Positions 1-11,340 of a DNA stretch of 64,000 bases are shown one piece after another. The stretch spans positions 1 through 64,000 of the forward strand of contig JAYMGJ010000188.1 in assembly GCA_037178675.1 (NCBI GenBank), given 5' to 3'. The stretch's first letter is position 1. Every line of letters starts with the position of its first letter. Below the pieces are notes generated by a model that worked only from the letters and a program-made list of their open reading frames with translations, was not told where the DNA came from and did not search any database. Made by a program: the position numbers and the translations under genes. The DNA comes from Scleroderma bovista. Its lineage: Eukaryota > Basidiomycota > Agaricomycetes > Boletales > Sclerodermataceae.

Positions 1-1
1 G

Positions 2-139
2 GCCAACCTTGGTAATTTTAGTTACCACTGTGTCAAAGATGTGAAGAGGTTGCAGATACATCCGGGTAACGTCGCCCAATGGATTGGTGGTATTGTTCAT
101 AAAACCGATCGATTCCAGGTCAGGCTGTACAGGAAGTAA
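2..139 (+). CDS. possible 3' terminal exon of an unidentified gene, cut by the window edge
   Basis: A reading frame is open from base 2 to a TAA at 137-139 and gives 45 residues with mixed, non-repetitive composition ending in RLYRK. There is no start codon because it runs off the left edge. I do not recognise the family. The frame could equally be chance at this length; the only support is its composition. Confidence 0.18.
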   Translation, partial: ANLGNFSYHCVKDVKRLQIHPGNVAQWIGGIVHKTDRFQVRLYRK

Positions 140-2336
140 GACCTGCCCAACGGTCGAAAAGACTTGTTCCGGGTTCTGAATATCCCCTTGGACAAATCTT
201 GTCTGTATCCCCTTATTCCATAAGTATTCTAAACGAGTTTGCTAACATAAATCGGCGCACCTGGTAGGGAACATCAAACGACATCTGGCCGACATCTTGT
301 TGTTTGTCGAAACGACCGCCACAAATACCGCCTGTAGGTTCACTGCTGGCCGTCTCCTGGACAACAATGAGTTTTCCGAGTAATAGATGGTGCATCGGAT
401 ACACAAACTGAACATACCTGCTGAGGCGTAGCAGAGGATACGACTTGCTGTGGAAGGGCAGCTGTACCAGTGACAGCCCTGGGGATGGGAGACTTGTCTT
501 CATGATGTAGCATATGGTTCACTTTGGATTTGGCCTTGGATAAGAGGGTCCATCTGGATGAAATCTCGCGCGGGGGATCCTGGAACGAAGTGTCAAACTG
601 AGCGTTATCACGTCCACAAGACGTCAATACTACGTACTTGGTCCGATGGATCAGGAAAAGAACGGTTCACGGTGATACGGTTCTTCTGGGACATTATGGT
701 GTAGTCACTAGTATGTCAACAAGGGTCGTTGGTAGTGGGAGGGCTTCCGGAATTGCTGTAGTCAAAGAGCAAGAGTAAGTGTTGTGAAAGCTGTATCATA
801 TTAGGCTTGCACAGCAACAATCTATGATCAACGAATGTTCAACAGGCACTTCAGGCGCTTCGGATGCGACATTGTTCTGGCTGATACTAGCCACAGTAAA
901 TCACCCTGTATGTGACAAAGATAGCGAATGTTTCCATCGAGAGGTCGGCAAAATGTCGAGTGGAGAATATCTGGACATCTGACCTGTCAGACAATTTTTT
1001 GACATTGTCTTGGCTGAGCCTACTGCCTGATAGTAAGGTGGCTAAAAACACTAGAACAACCTTCACGTGTCTGTTCTGACAAGTGAGTCAATCAAATGTC
1101 AACGAAGTACTACACTTGCACCAACCTACCACATCATCCTCACCTGTGCCAGTGTAGTGTGACGGAGCCCTATGAAGCCCCATAGCATGCTCATGGGCAA
1201 TTTTGAGACCGCAAAAGCTGGACTTATCAACATAGTCACGAACATCCGTGAGTATGATCGCATGCATTAGTATGTCTGCGGGTCACGTCTGATCCGATCA
1301 AGTGGAGCGGTCGCCAAAGCTATCACAGGCGTCACCCGCTGTCTGGTGGTAACTCCGTCATCTTTGATATCTCGTAACAGGCATTGTCTTCGGTGGTACA
1401 TGAGTTTGAGGTGAATAATGATGTACGGGCAGAATGTGTGGGCCGTTGTGGCAGCAGGTGCGCGCGAGTTGAGTTAAGTACGGCGGCTTGAGAAGCTATG
1501 TACAACATCAAAGCTTGCGAGCTTCGTCATCATCATCGGACTACAAGAGGTTGTGGCCTTCATCAACATTGTGCCGCCATGGTGATCTGAGTCAATATGG
1601 CCCACCTAGGATGCCAATTGAGTACATGGCCATGCTAAACAATTGCAAGAAAACTCTGCAAAGAACCATCAGAGGACACCAAGATGCGTCGAAACAAGCA
1701 ATCGAAGGCACACAACTTACTTGAGCACGGGCTGCCCCTCAAGATCTATCGCTCGTCGTGGTTGGGGTTGCGTTTATAAATGAGTGCTACGCCAGTTTGC
1801 AGCGCAGTTCCCTTAAGCGACTCACATTCAAAAAGGATGCTCTAAATCTCCTCGTTATTGCCTTCCCCTTCGTAAGCTTGGACCGCAGAATGTCATTGTC
1901 CTTGACCAAGTCACGAGGAGCCAGCCCACTTCGTAGTACTTTCACGGCAATCTTGTGTTCGGTGTCGGCATCGAATGTATGTCTCAGGACACGTTACATA
2001 GTAATAAGTGGCGAAGAGGCCAGCGGAAATACACTCGGTTACCAAGACTTCGGACGACCCACCAAGTCGGACAAGTCTTCGAAACACACAAATACTCAAC
2101 TTACATTTACATCACAACAATGTATGCAAGTAAACTAAAGTTCTCTGAAGTTCAACCAATAAAATTGGTGCAGAAATGGTGGAGATACAGACTTGAGTCA
2201 AAGCAACATCACGCTGATGCAAGTGTGCCGCAGCGGAGATTGAATATTGTGGATCGGACTGGTCGAAAAACATGACGTACCGGGGAATGTCATAGGGGCT
2301 TGACACATTGACTCGTCATAAATGTGTCTCTTTGAG
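140..2336. other. no recognisable gene
   Basis: About 2.2 kb upstream of the copia insertion contains only short overlapping frames (longest about 126 codons) with no domain, no splice-joined continuity and no repeat that I can see. It may hold decayed sequence or introns of a gene whose exons I could not join. Confidence 0.4.
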
Positions 2337-2341
2337 CTTAT

Positions 2342-2537
2342 TGTTGAGGCTGACATAGCCACAAGCTGGCAGCCACCTCCTAAACCCCTAAATACACAGT
2401 ATATAGCTTGAGTAGAATAAAGGGGGCTAATAACAATTGGCTCGCCCCCACTCTGTCTGATCTTGAGTCTCTCAGCCTAGCTAAAGCTTCTGCTTCCGTC
2501 CCACGGACCTATTCACTCGCATCACTCGCCCACAACA
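2342..2537 (+). repeat. copia 5' LTR
   Basis: The 196-bp repeat begins TGTTGAGGC and ends CACAACA. It contains a TATATAG motif near 2400 and an AATAAA-like motif near 2416, as expected for an LTR promoter and polyadenylation signal. It is base-for-base the same as 11140-11335 on my reading. Confidence 0.95.
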
Positions 2538-2549
2538 GGTTATGAGCCC
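2538..2549 (+). other. primer-binding site for half-tRNA(iMet)
   Basis: Immediately after the 5' LTR the sequence GGTTATGAGCCC is complementary to the anticodon arm of initiator tRNA-Met (GGGCUCAUAACC, CAU anticodon). Copia-group elements are known to use a cleaved initiator tRNA fragment rather than the tRNA 3' end, so this fits the family. Confidence 0.8.
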
Positions 2550-2634
2550 TGTTGCTCTTAGCTACTAGGCAAGCAAACAGCTCGAGAATCAGAACTAACT
2601 ATTGTCGAGAACAGAACTACTACTGTCCTAAAAT

Positions 2635-3867
2635 ATGTCAGGACGTGATTCCATATTCGGAACTCCACCACCAGACGCCGCGCCAGGCCCCCCGCCAGCA
2701 AACCCTGGTGGAGAGGAGCCAGCGCCCCCTTACAAAGACAAGCGCTTCCTCGGCGCCATCTCCTCCTATAAAACCCCAGAACCCCTTAAAGATGAGAATT
2801 GGGTGGCCTGGAAGGGCCAAATCTGGCCCATGCTCGAATTGAATGGTGTGTGGTCCCACTGCAAAGATGTAACTGAACCCCCTGTGGAGGGGACAGCCGA
2901 GCGCAGAGACTGGGATACCGCAGAGGGTGTCGCACGCGTCCTTATCTCAAATAATCTTTCCGCACCACAGTTTGTCCATGTTTCCCAGGCAACATCTGTA
3001 AAGCAGATGTGGGAGAGTTTAAAGGCGGTGCATGAACACCGCGGACAACAGAGTATTACTGCGTTGCGACGTACCCTGTATCAGACACGCGCCAGAGATG
3101 GAGATGATATTATCGCCCACCTGATGAAGATGCGCTCGATTCAGGTCGAGCTACACCATATGGGCTCAATCGTACCTGACAGAGACTTCACGAATATATT
3201 AGTTTCGTCGTTGCCAGCGTCATGGGACCCATTCACAACATCTTACCTCGGGTCACAGACTGGGGATAGGGTGTTGACCTCGCAGCAGTTCATTGCCCTC
3301 ATCCGCGACGAGTGTAACCGCCGGAAGGGCAACGGTGACGATGGAGGGATGGAGACTGTCTTGACAGCCCAGTCCACAAAGCGCACTGCTAAGAAAAGAA
3401 AGGCAGCCGAACAGGAAAAGACAAAGAAAGCCTGCTTTACCTGCGGTAGGAGCAACCACTTGGCAAAAGATTGCTTCTTCAAGGGGAAGCCCAAGTGTGA
3501 GAAGTGTGGCCGTTTCAACCACCAAACCTCCGAATGCAGGAGTGAGAAGGGGAAGGAAGAAAAGACAGTCACCGAGAGCATGACTACCCAAAACGGGAAA
3601 CACCGAAAGATAGAACGTGCACAGCAGGCACGAGACGTCCAAGAAGACGCAGATATGAAGGACGGCACGTACGTCACTAAACATAATGAGTCATCCGACT
3701 GTGCTGATATACATGCCGACTCTTGGTTGGCGGACTCCGCAGCGTCCTCGCATTTATCGAACCTGCGTAATGCGTTTACCGAATTCACACCACTCAACCA
3801 AACAATAAGGGGGGTGGGGAATACTGAGGTTCCTGTCAAGACCGGTTCTCCTCAACGATCTTACTAG
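2635..3867 (+). pseudogene. gag: copia Gag and truncated protease
   Basis: The frame starts at ATG 2635, 97 bp after the LTR, and encodes 410 residues. A UBN2/gag-like capsid region (about residues 35-230) precedes a basic segment and two CCHC zinc knuckles (CFTCGRSNHLAKDC near residue 267, CEKCGRFNHQTSEC near 288), which would bind genomic RNA. The copia protease signature WLADSAASSHLS starts near residue 363. The protein runs into the insert at 3834, so the last 11 residues come from foreign sequence and most of the protease, including everything after the catalytic Asp segment, is missing. It may still give a Gag protein, but not a cleavable polyprotein. Confidence 0.9.
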
Positions 3868-4698
3868 GAGGTCCAGGGGTGCAGGGAACTAATGAGGAGG
3901 TAAGTCCTGACACTAGTATGTGCTACTTAGTGCAGAGAGTCAAGTCCGGGTCATACGGACGAAGTCCAGGCGCTGGAGGAGCACTGGAAGTAAGTCCGGG
4001 TTTTGCGGAGTTAGTCCGGACCGCGGGAAAGTGGACCGGAGTAAAGCACAGTTTGTCCGGACGAAGGACATCCCAGAGGTGGGATAAGTCCTGAGAGGTC
4101 TAGCGTTGAGTCTGGGACAGAGGTGGCTTTTGCCCTCGTGCAAGTAGGAGACTTGCTAGGATCGGACATAGGACCAAGGGGACGAGATAGGACGGAGGCC
4201 GGAGTTGGCCGGAGTTCAGGAGAACAAGATGGGATTAGGAGAGCATGGTGGGTAGTACAGAGTGGGGAGTATCTTAGTCGAGATTTGATCTAAGGAAACT
4301 ACTAGGCCGGAGTATAGTAGTTTATATAGTAAATGAGAACTAGGGTGAGTATATACGGTGACAAGTAAACACCTTAGTTGGGACAAGGGATGGAGCAGAA
4401 ACGGACAGGAAAATAAAGCAGGTACAGGAAAATAAACCGGAGCGGGAGCAGACACGGGGAACTAGAGATACAGGGACAACGGAGGAAAAGCAGGGACAAG
4501 GGAACTAGGTCGGAAGAGGACAGGTAAGGGTCAGAGGTGGACTTAACTAATGTTAAGTCCGGAGCGATGTCCAGGACCAGAGGAAGTGGGACCGGAGGAA
4601 GTGCACGACCGGAGGAAGTGCAAGAGCGGAGGGAGTGCACAGGTGGAGGAAGGGCGGAGTAGCCGGAGGAAGGTCCGGAGTTGGACATGGAAATGTCC
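3834..4698 (+). repeat. insert direct repeat A (LTR-like)
   Basis: About 865 bp, beginning TGTCAAGACCGG, aligns with 7092-8022. It includes a TTTATATAGTA motif near 4318 and a conserved core GGTGACAAGTAAACACC near 4349 that is also present, inverted, at about 57757. The two copies differ at many positions, roughly 8 percent over the first 240 bp by eye, and by tandem expansion of a GGACCGGAGGAAGTG unit. Confidence 0.75.
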
Positions 4699-5449
4699 TA
4701 AGGGTGAGTCCAAGTTGGTGAAACTGAAGACAAGGTCTTGGGTGGTAGCGGGTGGTTTCCAGGCGGAGGTGGTTCCTTCCAATCAAGGAAGAACCGGAGT
4801 TGCTTTCAGAGCTAGATTGCAGTCATGGGGGTTAGCCATCGCAAGCTGGATAGAAGCAGGTGGGTTTGCCCGGAGTTACCAGGAGTTCAACTGGCTAGTC
4901 GACAAGGGGTCAGAGAGAGCAGGAGGTGGAAGTAAATTTCGGAGTTTTGGAAACTAGGTTCCCAGGGGGTGACGTCAGGGGCTTGGCAAACACTGCAAGG
5001 TATTCGGTGATAATACAAACCAATACCTAATTGATCAACGGATCCTCATAGGTGGTATGTTATGTTTCGAAGTTACTCCTATTAGTAGTTCCCGAGCGAG
5101 GGTTGTGCACAGAGGCACAGATTTGTGCATATAGCACCAGATTGCACCGGAGGTGCGGATTGTGCAAAAGAGCACGAAGGTTTGTGTGCAGAGACACAGA
5201 GGTGTGCACAGGGGCACGGAGAGAGTTTGTGCGATGATGCCAGAGGAGCGGAGACGACCGGAATTTCAGAAAGGACAGACTCAGAGGTTGACAAGATAGT
5301 CAGAGGCAGGCAAAAGGGGTCAGAATGACAGACTGGATGGCAGGACAGTGCCGGAGTTCCGGAAATAGGGGTTTCCGATGGGTAACAGCAAAGCCTGTTA
5401 ATCCGGGTAGGTGGAAAAAGTCCAGAGATACCAAGCGATCAGGCGGAGA

Positions 5450-5860
5450 TGTGACTGGAGTTAGCACACAGGGCACAGGAAGTGACCGGAGTTAGTGCGC
5501 AGCCACAGGAGATGACTGGAGTTAGTGTACTGGGCACAGAAGGCAACTGGAGTTAGCACACAGGGCACAGGAGGTGACCGGAGTTAGTGCGCAGCCACAG
5601 GAGATGACAAGAGTTGGTGCACTGGGCACAGAAGGCAACTAGAAGTAGTATGCAGGTCACAGGAGGTGACCGGAGTTAGTGCACAATCACAGGAGTTGAC
5701 CGGAGTTAGTGCGCAGCCACAAGGAGTGACCGGAGTTAGTGCACAACTACAGGAGTTGACCGGAGTTAGTGCGCAGCCACAGGGAGTGACCGGAGTTAGT
5801 GCACAACTACAGGAGTTGACCGGAGTTGGTGTGCAACCACAAGACACAACCGGAGTTAGT
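5450..5860 (+). repeat. minisatellite, about 30/60-bp unit (GACCGGAGTTAGTG...)
   Basis: The words ACCGGAGTTAGTGCGCAGCCACAGG and ACCGGAGTTAGTGCACAACTACAGG alternate, giving a 60-bp higher-order period between about 5670 and 5830 with looser copies back to 5450. The open frame over it encodes a TGVSAQPQ/TGVSAQLQ repeat. I treat this as a by-product of the satellite, not a gene. Confidence 0.85.
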
Positions 5861-7091
5861 GTGTGGTGCACAGGAGATGACTGGACAAGGTCTAGATACC
5901 ATGGACAAGAGTGTCAAGGGTGCAAAGAGCGACTAGAAAGGACAGACAGAGAGGACAGACAGAAGGACAGACACAAGACTGTCAAGAGCAAAGGTAGGGA
6001 GCAAAGACTAGTGGATGGCCTGCTGCATAGGTCCGGAGTTGGCTGGAGTTTCCACAGAGCGGAAAGAGTTCCGAGTGCAAGAAGTGACATTTTGACTAGA
6101 GGAAGCCCAAGTGAACAGTAGGGCGACCGGAGTTTTGAGCTAAAACGTCGGAGTTGGTTATAGAGTGTTCCAAAGCACTGCGGAGTACTTCCAGTGGAGT
6201 TGGGGAGCCGGAGCGGACCAAGATGCCGGAGTACCAAGGTGTTAGACACCCGAGTAGCTGCAGAGAGACAGGATATGATGTCTGAGATTGCTGAAGGCAA
6301 GGGAGTGGACGAGGACAGCAGATACAATGCCTGGAGATGGCTACAGAGTGTAGACAATGATTTCCAGATAAAGCTGAGGGTTTCCGATGCTGGAGAAAGG
6401 ATGGAAAGCCGGAAATTCAAAAGTCTGGAGTAGCCAAGAGTCTAGATAGACAAAAGGAGGCAAGAGGCAGACAGAGGCAACAGACACGATGCCAAAGAAT
6501 GGAATGGCTGCAGAGTGTGGACAAGGTTTCCAGGTGGAGCGAAGAGTTTCCAAGTCCCGGAGAAGGGACAACAAGCCGGAAAACCAAAAGTCCGGAGTTG
6601 ATGAGGGTCAGAGCAGCCAAAGGAAGGCAAAGGTAGGTGCAGGCAGCAGAGCTGGTGACAAGCCAAGGCAACAGAGTGTAGACAAATACTTCCGAGTCAG
6701 CCAGAGAGTTTCCGAGTCCAAAGAAAGGACAAGAGGGCGGAAATTCAAAAGTCCGGACTAAACAAGGGTTTGTAGAGCCGGAGTAAGATAGGGGTGGCCG
6801 GAGTTGATGCCCTAAAGAAGAGCAGTCATCGGAAATAAAGTACGAAGGACTTAGAACAAAGTCCAGGAATAGTTGCCAGTCGATGCGGGCGACCGGAGAT
6901 GGTCAGAGCGGAAAGTCTGGGTAGGACAAGTCAGAGAGCGCGATGCTCAGGAGTATGGTGGCCAAGGTTGGCCGGACATGAGTGGACATGAGTGGCAGAC
7001 AAAGAGAGTGGGTTTATGCATACTGTCGGAGACAGTAAGTTCAGAGCCATGGCGGATGAATTTGCATGAGTTTTGGTGAGATCAAATCTAC

Positions 7092-8022
7092 TGTCAAAAC
7101 CGGTTCTCCTCGACGATCTTACTAGGAGGTCCAGGGGTGCAGGGAACTAATGAGGAGGTAAGTCCTGACACTAGTATGTGCTACTTAGTGTGGAGAGTCA
7201 AGTCCAGGTCAAACGAACGAAGTCCGGGCACTAGAGAAGCACAGGGAGTAAGTCCGGGTTTTTGCGGAGTAAGTCCAGACCGTGGGAAAGTGGTCCGGAG
7301 TTGAGCGCAGCTTGCCCGGAGCGAAGGACATCCCAGAGGTGGGATAAGTCCTGAGAGGTCTAGCGTCGAGTCTGGGACAGAGGTGGCTTTTGCCCTCGTG
7401 CAAGTAGGAGACTTGCTAGGATCGGACATAGGACCAAGGGGACGAGATAGGACGGAGGCCGGAGTTGGCCGGAGTTCAGGAGAACAAGATGGGATTAGGA
7501 GAGCATGGTGGGTAGTACAGAGTGGGGAGTATCTTAGTCGAGATTTGATCTAAGGACTACTAGGCCGGAGTATGGTAGTTTATATAGTAATGAAACTAAG
7601 GTGAGTATATACGGTGACAAGTAAACACCTTAATGTCGAGACAAGGGATGGAGCAGAAGCAGACAGGAAAATAAACCAGGTACAAGAAAATAAAGCAGGG
7701 ACAGGAAAATAAACCGGAGCAGAAGCAGACACGGGGAACTAGAGTTACAGGGACGACGGAGGAAAAGCAGGGACAAGGGAACTAGGTCGGAAGAGGACAG
7801 GTAAGGGTCAGAGGTGGACTTAACTAATGTTAAGTCTGGAGCAATGTCCAGGACCGGAGGAAGTGGGACCGGAGGAAGTGGGACCGGAGGAAGTGGGACC
7901 GGAGGAAGTGCACGACCGGAGGAAGTGCACGACCGGAGGAAGTGCAAGAGCGGAGGGAGTGCACAGGTGGAGGAAGGGCGGAGTAGTCGGAGGAAGGTCT
8001 GGAGTTGGACATGGAAATGTCC
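7092..8022 (+). repeat. insert direct repeat B (LTR-like)
   Basis: Starts TGTCAAAACCGG and matches repeat A to the word GGAAATGTCC, with several extra tandem GGACCGGAGGAAGTG units at about 7850-7935. Beyond 8022 the sequences stop matching, leaving about 370 bp of CCGGAGT-type sequence with no partner before the host frame returns. Confidence 0.75.
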
Positions 8023-8396
8023 AAGGCCATTGGTGGACCTGACAGAGGGAGCGGAGCGGAACAGGAGCAGACCTGAGCCGGAGTTGGATGTACCAGCCGG
8101 AGTTGGGCTACGTCGCAGACAAGGCTAAGGGAGTGGCCGGACTGAAACCGGAGTAGCGACTAGTGGTAGGTACAGGTCCGACACGGAGGAGTTAGACCGC
8201 GGATCTGTCTGTAGGAAGACAGGGGTTAGTCCTGAGGCGGAGATGGTCGTAGTGACCGGAGTTGAGCTGGAGTGCAGCTATAGGGCTGGAGATGGCCGGA
8301 CTAGATCCGGAGTTGCATCTATGCCTAAGGAGAGGTCAGGCGGGCCATGGTTAGACCGGAGTTGCGACTGGAAAAGTATGGATATGACAGTTCAGT

Positions 8397-11132
8397 CACA
8401 TTGGTGTGAGTGGGCTACAGCGCACGCTCAGTAAACAGCTGGTGACAGGGATGACGGTGAATGACGACGACTCACCAGAATTCGACTGCAGCGCGTGCAC
8501 ACAAGCCAAGCTGACGCGCACGCCGTTCCTGCACCAAAGCGAAACCAGAGCCGAGAAGCCGGGCGACTTGACGCACACGGACCTCTGGGAGTGCCGTGCG
8601 ACGGGGATACACGGCACGAGATACTTCATATCCTTTATAGATGACCATAGCCGATGTATAGCGATTGAATTTCTACGAATGAAAGACCAAGCCGCCGAAA
8701 AGTTTCAAAATTATGTGGCTTACCTGGAACGCCAATACAATATGTCCCCCAAACGGTTCCGCGCGGACAACGGCGGCGAATACATAACAGGAGACCTGCA
8801 AAGATGGAGTGCATCAAAGGGGATTAAACTCGAGTACACGGCACCGCACTCACCTGCACAGAATGGCGTCGCAGAGCGGATGAACCGTACGTTGGCTGAA
8901 CTTGCTCGAGCTATGATCTTCTCCACACAGGCACCTAAATTTCTTTGGCCGGAGGCCATCGCGCACGCCGCCTACCTGCGCAATCAAACCCATACGCGTG
9001 CACTCGAATCGACAACACCTTTTGAGGCATGGAGCGGACGCAAACCGGACGTCTTGCACCTGCGCGAGTTTGGAAGCCCAGTTTGGATCCTAAATGAGGG
9101 TCAGCTCACCAAATTACAACCCAGAAGTACAAAGCATACCTTCGTGGGCTTTGTGGACGGACCCAAGGCCATCAAATACTATGATGCTGCAACGAGACAG
9201 GTGCATGTCTCACGCAACTTTCAATTCCCTGCTTCAGATTCCCAAACACAACCAAACACGAACACCACTCTACCGCACGAGAGTCCTGTGCAGAGTGAAG
9301 GGGAGTCAGTGCCCGTCGGGACAGAGAGTGAATCGAATAAAAATGTCACCCACCCAGATGAGAGCAACGATGACAGCAGGAAGAGGAAGCGGACCACTGA
9401 CAAAGTGCCAAACAGCAAAGTCAGGACGAGTCAGAGACGAAAGAATATACATGATTATCGTCTGTTAGACGATCCTTGGGCAGACGAGGACGGAGCAGGC
9501 ACGATCTCCGGTGGGATGGCAAACATGACCTCTGCCGAGAGGGTCTACGCCGCGTCCAGTGAGCCAAGCGCCGCGCCAGACAATCCGAGAACTTTGCGCG
9601 AAGCGCAAGAATCCCCAGATTGGCCTGACTGGGAGAAGGCCGTGAAGGCCGAGCTAGATCAGCTACATGAAATGGGTACCTGGGAGTTGGTAGACCCACC
9701 AGAAGGGCGCACTCCAATCTCAAACAGATGGGTACTCACTAAGAAATATGATAAGAATGGCAACCTACAAAAGTATAAGGCCAGGTTAGTTGCCAAAGGC
9801 TACTCGCAGCAGCCAGGAATGGATTATACAGATACCTTTTCCCCGGTCGTGCGCCTCGAAACCATCCGGACCCTGTTGGCATTGGCAGTTGCTGAGAACT
9901 GGGAGATCCAGCAGATGGACGTGAAGGGCGCTTACCTAAATGGTACGATCAAAGAACAAATATACATGCGACAGCCGGAAGGCTATGACGACGGGACCGG
10001 CCGTTTATGCCACTTGATAAAGTCCCTATATGGCCTAAAACAGGCCGGGCGCGAGTGGAACATCGAGCTAAACAAACAGTTAGAGTCCTTGGGATGGAAA
10101 CCTACCATGGTAGATCCCTGTGCATACGTCAGAAGGTCGCCAGAGGGAATTGAAGTTGTGGCCGTATGGGTCAACGATTTGCTGCTTTTTGCGAGCAATG
10201 AGAGCCTGATGAACAAATTGAAACTCGAGCTAAAATCAGTCTTTGAAATCACTGACCTTGGAGAACCAGCCAAGATCGTTGGCATCGAGATCGAAAGGGA
10301 TCGCGCGAAAGGCACGATCATGATCTCACAAAAACAATATATTGAGTCAATTCTACAGAAGGAAGGACTAACAGATGCCCACCCAGTTGCCGTGCCGATG
10401 GACCCGAACATCCAACTTCAACCCTCTGAAGGGGAGGCACAGGACAAGAGCAACAATTTTGCGTCGTTGATCGGATCGTTGATGTATCTGGCCGTGGCGA
10501 CGAGACCAGACATCGCATATGCCGTATTTAGACTAGGGTCCTACATGGCGAACCCTTCGATGTCACACTGGGCGGCTGCCAAGCGAGTTCTGCGATATCT
10601 GTCAGGGACCCGGAGCTATGGAATAACATACCATGCTTCAGAGGTGAGACCTGGCGAGAACCAGTTCCTTGGATATTCCGATGCGAGTTATGCGAATAAT
10701 GACGATGCTACGTCAATCTCTGGGTACGTCTTCAGCATGGGTGGAGGCGCGATCACATGGGGATCGAGGAAACAAACCAATGTGTCCTTATCTTCAACAG
10801 AGTCCGAGTATGTTGCGCTGGCAGACGCGGCCCGGGAAGTCACGTGGCTGCGAAACTTGCTAGAGGGACTGGGATACGAGCAACGCGCGCCCACTAAGCT
10901 CTACGGAGATAATAATGGGGCGTTAGCCATTGCCCAAAACCCACAATACCATAAGCGCACGAAGCATTTTGACACTCGGAACCATTACATAAGACAAAAG
11001 GTCAAGGAGAAAGTGATAGAGATTGAGTACTGTCCAACGTCCAAGATGACAGCGGATATATTCACTAAAGCGCTACCTAAGCCGAAATTCCAGCTGCACA
11101 GGACAGAGTTGGGATTCCCGGCGCCAGCTTGA
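8397..11132 (+). pseudogene. pol: copia integrase, reverse transcriptase and RNase H
   Basis: The frame resumes at HIGVSGLQ and is open for 911 codons to TGA 11130-11132. It carries the GAG-pre-integrase zinc region (CTQAK); an integrase core with its acidic residues in HTDLW, RADNGGEY and NGVAERMNRTL (about 8570-8900); RT from about 9690 (ANRWVLTKKYDKNG-like start, DVKGAYLNG, SLYGLKQAGREW); and RNase H (GYSDASYA, SSTESEYVAL, YGDNNGA, TKHFDTRNHYIR). The RT active-site box, normally YVDD or WVDD, reads WVND (Asn codon AAC at 10173-10175), so the first catalytic aspartate is lost. There is no ATG; the upstream part is separated by the insert. The encoded RT should be inactive. Confidence 0.9.
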
Positions 11133-11139
11133 AGGGGAG
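11131..11139 (+). other. polypurine tract
   Basis: The purine run GAAGGGGAG abuts the 3' LTR and overlaps the pol stop codon. It is the expected plus-strand primer site. Confidence 0.85.
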
Positions 11140-11335
11140 TGTTGAGGCTGACATAGCCACAAGCTGGCAGCCACCTCCTAAACCCCTAAATACACAGTAT
11201 ATAGCTTGAGTAGAATAAAGGGGGCTAATAACAATTGGCTCGCCCCCACTCTGTCTGATCTTGAGTCTCTCAGCCTAGCTAAAGCTTCTGCTTCCGTCCC
11301 ACGGACCTATTCACTCGCATCACTCGCCCACAACA
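11140..11335 (+). repeat. copia 3' LTR
   Basis: 196 bp, the same sequence as the 5' LTR, followed by the CTTAT target duplication at 11336-11340. Confidence 0.95.
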
Positions 11336-11340
11336 CTTAT

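Larger units (their letters stand above)
3834..8396 (+). mobile_element. non-coding, CCGGAGT-rich LTR-like insertion nested in the copia element
   Basis: The 4.56-kb block starts TGTCAAG directly after host GTTCC (3829-3833). It ends near TGACA followed by GTTCA (8390-8394), a 4-of-5 match to a target duplication, before the host integrase frame resumes at 8397. It has no coding capacity that I can support: the many frames reflect purine-rich repeats built from CCGGAGT, GGAGGAAGTG and similar words. Two direct repeats (3834-4698 and 7092-8022) start with the same TGTCAA(G/A)ACCGG terminus, and a minisatellite lies between. This resembles a large LTR element that has lost its genes. A related copy sits in reverse orientation at 57427-58066. 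Confidence 0.65.
2342..11335 (+). mobile_element. Ty1/copia LTR retrotransposon carrying an internal 4.56-kb insertion
   Basis: The element has 196-bp terminal repeats at 2342-2537 and 11140-11335 that I read as identical, both starting TG and ending CA. They are flanked by the 5-bp duplication CTTAT (2337-2341 and 11336-11340). Inside are a primer-binding site, a Gag frame with two zinc knuckles and the start of an aspartic protease, then integrase, reverse transcriptase and RNase H in copia order (INT before RT), and a polypurine tract. The coding region is split at the protease/integrase junction by a CCGGAGT-rich insert (3834-8396), and roughly 130 codons of host sequence expected there are absent. 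Without the insert the element would be about 4.4 kb. It cannot make a full polyprotein, yet its LTRs indicate a recent insertion. Confidence 0.95.

Noticed and set aside
5450..5860. CRISPR-like array
   Set aside because: Units are contiguous, purine-rich and without unique spacers, in a eukaryotic genome; it is a minisatellite.
5666..6121. 151-codon ORF with a TGVSAQ repeat
   Set aside because: It is the translation of the minisatellite with no independent coding evidence.
3868..8390. Numerous 60-130-codon ORFs in the CCGGAGT insert
   Set aside because: They occur on both strands, are repeat-encoded and low-complexity, and show no domain.
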